Assembly: GCF_009800965.1 (NCBI RefSeq)
Contig: NZ_WUAF01000016.1
Span: forward strand, 1-64,000
Reading direction: 5' to 3'
Source of the DNA: Cognatazoarcus halotolerans
GTDB lineage: Bacteria; Pseudomonadota; Gammaproteobacteria; Burkholderiales; Rhodocyclaceae
Length of the DNA: 64,000 nucleotides
This document shows, one piece after another, positions 59,517-64,000 of the stretch; within the stretch, counting starts at the first letter, position 1, and the number at the start of each line of letters is the position of its first letter. Both the position numbers and the translations under genes were made by a program. The notes beneath the pieces are model-generated. The model was not told the DNA's origin. It saw only the letters and a program-made list of their open reading frames with translations, and did no database searches.

Positions 59517-60551
59517 TCAAACGTTCTCCTCGCGGCCACGATAGGAGGCCGGGCTGGCACCGGTCCATTTGCGGAAGGCACGATGAAAGGCGCTGGCTTC
59601 GGCAAAACCGATGCGCTGCGCCACCTCGAGCACCGTTGCCTTGCCCTCGCCCAGCAGTTCGATTGCCATGTCGCGCCGCAGAGCGTCCTTGATCTCCCGG
59701 TAAGACTGCCCCTCGTCCTCGAGGCGGCGTCGCACGGTCGACGAGGATGCATTGAAGCGACCCGCGAGCGCTTCGAAATCGGGCCAGTCGGCCGGGTCGC
59801 TACGGCGCAGCACGCGGCGAATCTGCGCCGCGAGGCTATCTGGATTGCGGTAACGTACCAGGAAGTTGGCCGGCGCGGCGATCAGGAAATCGCGTAACTG
59901 TTCCGGGCGTCGCACCACCGGCAGGTTCAGCGCCCCGGCGTCAAAGCGCAGCACGGTCTGTCCCTGGCCGAAGCGTGTCTCGTGGCCGAACAGCACCCGG
60001 TACTCGTCACCATGCACCGGTTCAGGCTGGGCGAGATCGGCGCCGATCAACACGATGCGCCGGTCGGTCAGCCAGCAGGCAAGGCCTTGCAGGATGGTCA
60101 GCAGGGTGCCATGGGCGAACAGCGGTACCTCGGGATGGCGATCGTGCAGCACCACCGCGGCGCACTCTTCCATGCGCACGAGTTCCGGGCGAGTGTCGTC
60201 GAGCACCATGGCAAAAACCTGCAGCGCGCGCCGCATGGCGTGTTCGAGATTGCGGCAGGTGAGCACGCTGTGGCACATCAGGCGGAAACTGCCGCGGCGC
60301 ATTGGATGCGAATCGAGGCCGAAGAACTCGTCGTCCATGTGGTCGGCGAGCAGACGCCAGAGCGTGGCGTACTGGCGCGGCGACACGCGGGCACGTGGCG
60401 CATCGAGCCGTTCGGGCGGAATTCCCGCTGCGGCCAGCATCGGCGCGGGGTCGATGCCGTGCTTGCGCGCGCCGGCAATCGCGTCGTGCACGAAGTGGAT
60501 CGAGATGCTGCCGCGCGTGCCGTCGAGCTGTTCGTTAATCGAACTCGTCAT
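59517..60551 (-). CDS. AraC-family regulator with arabinose-binding-like N-terminal domain
   Basis: 344 residues. The N-terminal domain (about 20-210) has GIDPAPMLAAAGIPPERLDAP and RVSPRQYATLWRLL, the OruR/ArgR-like AraC pattern. The C-terminal double HTH has GRFNASSSTVRRRLEDEGQ and EVAQRIGFAEASAFHRAFRK followed by WTGASPASYR. The start is taken at ATG 60551, with an alternative 13 codons upstream. It is divergent from the SDR/acyl-CoA dehydrogenase genes, which it probably activates in response to a pathway intermediate. Confidence 0.87.
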   Translation of the reverse strand: MTSSINEQLDGTRGSISIHFVHDAIAGARKHGIDPAPMLAAAGIPPERLDAPRARVSPRQYATLWRLLADHMDDEFFGLDSHPMRRGSFRLMCHSVLTCRNLEHAMRRALQVFAMVLDDTRPELVRMEECAAVVLHDRHPEVPLFAHGTLLTILQGLACWLTDRRIVLIGADLAQPEPVHGDEYRVLFGHETRFGQGQTVLRFDAGALNLPVVRRPEQLRDFLIAAPANFLVRYRNPDSLAAQIRRVLRRSDPADWPDFEALAGRFNASSSTVRRRLEDEGQSYREIKDALRRDMAIELLGEGKATVLEVAQRIGFAEASAFHRAFRKWTGASPASYRGREENV

Positions 60552-60659
60552 GTTGCAAATTCTGCCACCAATCCTGGCAGTTTCGGGCATCGCTGAAGCG
60601 CGCGCCAGCGACTAGACTTGAGGGCTATTCCAATGACGGTCCATTCGAGGAGACTCCAC

Positions 60660-61427
60660 ATGCAGATCCAGGACAGCGTATTCATCGTTACCGGCGCAGC
60701 ATCGGGCCTTGGCGCGGCAACCGCGCGCATGATCGTCGCGGGCGGCGGCAGGGCAGTGATGGCCGACATGAACGACGAGGCCGGCGCCGCGATGGAGCGA
60801 GAGCTGGGCGACAACGCGCTGTTCATCCGCTGCGACATCACCCGCGAGGAAGACGGCGAGGCGGTGATCCGCGCCGCGCTCGACAGCTTCGGGCGCATTG
60901 ACGGGCTGGTTAACTGCGCTGGCGTGGCGCCGGCCGAGAAGGTCGTCGGCCGCGAAGGCCCGCATCGGCTCGAGAGCTTCGCCAAGGTGGTGAGCATCAA
61001 CCTGATCGGCACCTTCAACATGCTGCGCCTGGCCGCCAACGCGATGGCGAAGAACGAACCGAACGCCGGCGGTGAGCGCGGCGTGATCGTCAACACCGCT
61101 TCGGTCGCAGCCTTCGACGGCCAGATCGGTCAGGCCGCCTACGCCTGCTCCAAGGGCGGCGTCGTGGCGCTGACCCTGCCGGTGGCGCGCGAGCTGGCGC
61201 GCAGCGGCATCCGCGTGATGACCATCGCCCCAGGAATCATGGAAACGCCGATGCTGATGGGCATGCCGCAGGACGTTCAGGACGCGCTCGGCAAGATGGT
61301 CCCCTTCCCCTCGCGCCTCGGCAAACCCGCCGAATACGCGGCGCTGGTGCGACACATCGCCGAAAACAGCTACCTCAACGGCGAAGTGATCCGCCTCGAC
61401 GGCTCGATCCGCATGGCTGCCAAGTAA
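60660..61427 (+). CDS. SDR oxidoreductase, 3-hydroxyacyl-CoA dehydrogenase type 2-like
   Basis: 255 residues. NAD site [25 protein letters not shown], and catalytic Ser/Tyr/Lys in [21 protein letters not shown]. The [18 protein letters not shown] start and [18 protein letters not shown] are hallmarks of the HSD10/type-2 3-hydroxyacyl-CoA dehydrogenases, which oxidise 3-hydroxy- and 2-methyl-3-hydroxyacyl-CoA. ATG 60660. An acyl-CoA dehydrogenase gene follows 52 bases later. Confidence 0.9.
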   Translation: MQIQDSVFIVTGAASGLGAATARMIVAGGGRAVMADMNDEAGAAMERELGDNALFIRCDITREEDGEAVIRAALDSFGRIDGLVNCAGVAPAEKVVGREGPHRLESFAKVVSINLIGTFNMLRLAANAMAKNEPNAGGERGVIVNTASVAAFDGQIGQAAYACSKGGVVALTLPVARELARSGIRVMTIAPGIMETPMLMGMPQDVQDALGKMVPFPSRLGKPAEYAALVRHIAENSYLNGEVIRLDGSIRMAAK

Positions 61428-61479
61428 GCGCTACCGACAACAACAAAGTCGCAATCGGAACACCAAAGGAAACCACCAC

Positions 61480-62613
61480 ATGATCCTCACCCAGGAACAG
61501 GAAATGATCCGCGACTCCATGCGCGCCTTCGCGCAGGAGCGCCTCGCCCCCTTCGCCGCCGAATGGGACCGCGACCACACCTTCCCGGCCGAAGCGCTCA
61601 AGGAACTGGGCGAGCTCGGCGCGATGGGCATGGTGGTGCCGGAACATTGGGGTGGCGCCGGCATGGACTACATGAGCCTGGTGCTGACGCTCGAGGAGAT
61701 CGCGGCCGGCGACGGCGCGACCTCGACGATCGTGTCGGTGCAGAATTCGCTGGCCTGCGGCATTCCCAACCGCTACGGCAACGACGCGCAGAAGGAAGAA
61801 TGGCTCAAGCCGCTGGCCCGTGGCGAAAAGCTCGGCTGCTTCTGCCTCACCGAGCCGCACACCGGCTCGGATGCGGCGGCGATCACCACCCGCGCGGATC
61901 GCGACGGCGACGACTACGTGCTCAACGGCGTCAAGCATTACATCACCACCGGCAAGAATGCGGATGTCGCGATCGTCTTCGCGGTGACCGACAAGGCCGC
62001 CGGCAAGAAGGGCATCTCCTGCTTCCTGGTCCCGACCGCGACGCCGGGCTACAAGGTGGCACGCATCGAACGGAAGATGGGCCAGCACGCCTCCGACACC
62101 GCGCAGATCGTCTTCGAGGACTGCCGCGTGCCGGCCGGTGCCCTGCTCGGCAAGGAAGGCGAAGGCTACAAGATCGCCCTCTCCAACCTCGAAGCGGGCC
62201 GCATCGGCATCGCCGCCCAGTCGGTCGGCATGGCGCGCGCCGCCTTCGAGGCAGCGCTGGCCTACGCCAAGGAGCGCATCACCTTCGGGGTGCCGATCAT
62301 CGAGCACCAGGCGGTAAACTTCCGCCTCGCCGACATGGCCACCCAGATCGATGCGGCCCGCCTGATGGTGTGGCGTGCGGCGAGCCTCAAGGACGCCGGC
62401 AAGCCCTGCCTCACCGAAGCCTCGATGGCCAAGATGTTCGCCTCCGAGATCGCCGAGAAAGTCTGCTCGGCAGCCATCCAGATCCACGGCGGCTGCGGCT
62501 ACACCGACGAGACGGCGGTCGAGCGCATCGCCCGCGACGTGCGCATCACCCAGATCTACGAAGGCGCCAACGACATCCAGCGCCTCGTCATCGGCCGCGC
62601 ACTGGCGGCCTGA
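61480..62613 (+). CDS. Acyl-CoA dehydrogenase
   Basis: 377 residues, full-length [22 protein letters not shown] binds [24 protein letters not shown] precedes the C-terminal helices, and the catalytic Glu is in [18 protein letters not shown], the position used by short-chain and short/branched-chain enzymes. It forms alpha,beta-enoyl-CoA and passes electrons to ETF. With the SDR and CoA-transferase-type genes it suggests degradation of a short or branched acyl-CoA. Confidence 0.92.
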   Translation: MILTQEQEMIRDSMRAFAQERLAPFAAEWDRDHTFPAEALKELGELGAMGMVVPEHWGGAGMDYMSLVLTLEEIAAGDGATSTIVSVQNSLACGIPNRYGNDAQKEEWLKPLARGEKLGCFCLTEPHTGSDAAAITTRADRDGDDYVLNGVKHYITTGKNADVAIVFAVTDKAAGKKGISCFLVPTATPGYKVARIERKMGQHASDTAQIVFEDCRVPAGALLGKEGEGYKIALSNLEAGRIGIAAQSVGMARAAFEAALAYAKERITFGVPIIEHQAVNFRLADMATQIDAARLMVWRAASLKDAGKPCLTEASMAKMFASEIAEKVCSAAIQIHGGCGYTDETAVERIARDVRITQIYEGANDIQRLVIGRALAA

Positions 62614-62674
62614 TCCCGACCATCGGGCCGCACACGCGGCCCGGTCACCCGCCTCACCCTTCCGGAGGTCTCCC

Positions 62675-63817
62675 ATGGGCCCGCTCAAAGGCATCCGCGT
62701 CATCGAATTCGCCGGGCTCGGCCCCGCTCCCTTCTGCGGCATGATGCTGGCCGACATGGGGGCCGAAGTGGTGCGCATCGACCGCAAGGGCAAAAGCGCC
62801 TCGGCCGCCCTGTTCGACCCGGACAAGGACATCCTCAATCGCGGCCGGCGGGCGATCGCGCTCGACCTCAAGCACCCGGAAGGCCTCGCCACCGCGCTGC
62901 AGCTCATCGACGGCGCCGAGGTCCTCATCGAGGGTTTTCGCCCCGGCGTGATGGAGCGCCTCGGGCTCGGCCCGGACGTCTGCCTTGCCCGCAATCCGCG
63001 GCTGGTGTTCGGCCGCATGACCGGCTGGGGCCAGAGCGGCCCGCTCGCCCATACCGCCGGCCACGACATCAACTATCTCGGCCTGTCCGGCGCGCTCGAC
63101 GCCATCGGCCGTAGCGACTCGGGTCCGGTGCCGCCGCTCAACCTCGTGGCCGACTTCGGCGGCGGCGCCATGCTGCTGGCGGTGGGTGTGCTTGCCGCGG
63201 TGATCGAAGCGCGTAGCTCCGGCAAGGGCCAGGTCGTCGACGCCGCCATGACCGACGGCTGCGCAATGCTCATGGCGATGAACTACACGCTCAAGGCCAT
63301 GGGCCAATGGACGATGCAGCGCCAAAGCAACTTCCTGGATGGCGGCGCGCACTTCTACGACACCTACGCCTGCGCCGACGGCAAATGGCTCGCGGTCGGC
63401 CCCATCGAGCCGCAGTTCTACGCCCTGCTGCTGGAGAAATGCGAAATCGACGATCCACGCTTCGCGCAGCAATGGGACCGTAGCCAATGGCCGGCACTGA
63501 AGCAGGTGCTGCGCGAGGTGTTCGCCACCCGCACGCGCGATGCGTGGTGCGCCCTGTTCGCCGGCACGGACGCCTGCATCACCCCGGTGCTCGACATGGA
63601 CGAGGCCCCGGCGCATCCGCACAATCGCGCCCGCCAGGCCTACGTCGAGCGCGACGGCCTCACTCAGCCCGCTCCCGCCCCGCGCTTCTCGCGCACCCCG
63701 TCGGAGCTCGGCGCACCGCCCTTTGCCGATAACGCGCGCGATACCGAAGCGGTGCTCGCCGACTGGGGTTTTTCGCCCGACCGCATCGCCAAATTGCGCG
63801 CAGCCAAGGTTCTCTGA
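62675..63817 (+). CDS. CaiB/BaiF family, alpha-methylacyl-CoA racemase-like
   Basis: 380 residues. [24 protein letters not shown] and [18 protein letters not shown] are shared with AMACR/MCR racemases rather than formyl- or carnitine-CoA transferases. The [15 protein letters not shown] and [13 protein letters not shown] blocks follow the family. A racemase acting on 2-methyl-branched acyl-CoA fits the SDR and ACAD upstream. ATG 62675 has GGAGG. Confidence 0.9.
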   Translation: MGPLKGIRVIEFAGLGPAPFCGMMLADMGAEVVRIDRKGKSASAALFDPDKDILNRGRRAIALDLKHPEGLATALQLIDGAEVLIEGFRPGVMERLGLGPDVCLARNPRLVFGRMTGWGQSGPLAHTAGHDINYLGLSGALDAIGRSDSGPVPPLNLVADFGGGAMLLAVGVLAAVIEARSSGKGQVVDAAMTDGCAMLMAMNYTLKAMGQWTMQRQSNFLDGGAHFYDTYACADGKWLAVGPIEPQFYALLLEKCEIDDPRFAQQWDRSQWPALKQVLREVFATRTRDAWCALFAGTDACITPVLDMDEAPAHPHNRARQAYVERDGLTQPAPAPRFSRTPSELGAPPFADNARDTEAVLADWGFSPDRIAKLRAAKVL

Positions 63818-63891
63818 GGGCAGCCGCGTCATCGAGCACGCCCCCCGGCGCCGCTCACACCGCCGTCCGTCATCCTCCGGCCGGCTCGGCC

Positions 63892-63918
63892 TTGACATCG
63901 GGACACAGCGCCTATACT
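63892..63918 (+). promoter_or_regulatory. Candidate sigma70 promoter near the right edge
   Basis: TTGACA (63892-63897) is a perfect -35. TATACT at 63913-63918 gives 15-base spacing, and TACTGA two bases further right gives 17. It points rightwards to a gene beyond the window. The tail 63818-64000 holds no other feature I can support. Confidence 0.4.
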
Positions 63919-64000
63919 GAAACTTGCGTCCGTCATGCCGGCCACCCGCGAAAATGCTCGCAACCGGCATCGACGGGGGCGTCTCCGTGTGGATGAGCTT

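Overview
The window looks like chromosomal DNA of a high-GC denitrifying betaproteobacterium, most likely Rhodocyclales (Thauera, Azoarcus or Aromatoleum type). This is inferred from a complete cytochrome c-dependent NO reductase gene set (norCB, norEFQ, norD), FNR/DNR-type boxes, a PEP-CTERM exported protein, NsrR, several terminal oxidases and a CoA-thioester degradation cluster. No rRNA, CRISPR array, prophage or integrase was seen. There is one tRNA (Leu-UAG).

Layout. 1-5690 is a damaged defence locus: the right end of a probable IS21-family element cuts off hsdM, followed by hsdS, a Septu-like ATPase/HNH pair and a PD-(D/E)XK nuclease, with no hsdR. 6056-9664 is a FadR-type regulator with a polar amino acid ABC transporter. 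10094-12476 is an operon of an AhpD-like protein, a hemerythrin protein and sdhC-sdhD-sdhB without sdhA; an NsrR-like site overlaps its promoter. 12582-16223 holds a cytochrome P450 divergent from norCB with two DNR-type boxes between them. 16526-24272 holds a sigma54-type PEP-CTERM gene, a cardiolipin synthase, norE-norF-norQ and a two-component stress locus. 24508-31739 holds a membrane/Fe-S module ending in norD, then OsmC and a DUF2868/GTPase pair.

32205-36736 is a divergent cbb3-like oxidase operon (CcoN- and CcoO-like, cytochrome c, group III truncated globin, SCO protein) preceded by an NsrR-like operator, and nsrR itself lies convergent at its far end. 37263-45322 is a second respiratory block. 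A PAS-domain sigma54 activator sits between an orphan Rieske gene and a cydP-cydA-cydB-cydX-ybgE operon. Both flanks carry an almost identical sigma54-like promoter. The cyd operon continues into a persulfide-dioxygenase-like protein, a group II truncated globin and an FAD oxidoreductase. 45515-49045 holds a peroxiredoxin, a TehA/SLAC1-type carrier, a fumarylacetoacetase-family enzyme, tRNA-Leu and a gamma carbonic anhydrase.

49162-52516 is a two-gene candidate immune system: a SIR2-like/TIR fusion whose SIR2 active-site residues look replaced, followed by a membrane-anchored nSTAND1 NTPase with an unrecognised C-terminal domain. 52532-59413 holds an intradiol dioxygenase, a periplasmic metallo-beta-lactamase-fold protein, a glutathione transferase and an ABC/FtsX-type/AttH-type export module. 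59517-63817 holds an AraC regulator and an SDR, acyl-CoA dehydrogenase and CoA-transferase/racemase set.

Functionally most of the window handles nitric oxide and low-oxygen or stress respiration: NO removal (norCB and accessory genes), NO sensing (NsrR, DNR-type boxes), NO-tolerant oxidases and globins, and Fe-S related functions (hemerythrin, sdh paralogue). Two separate defence-type loci are present.
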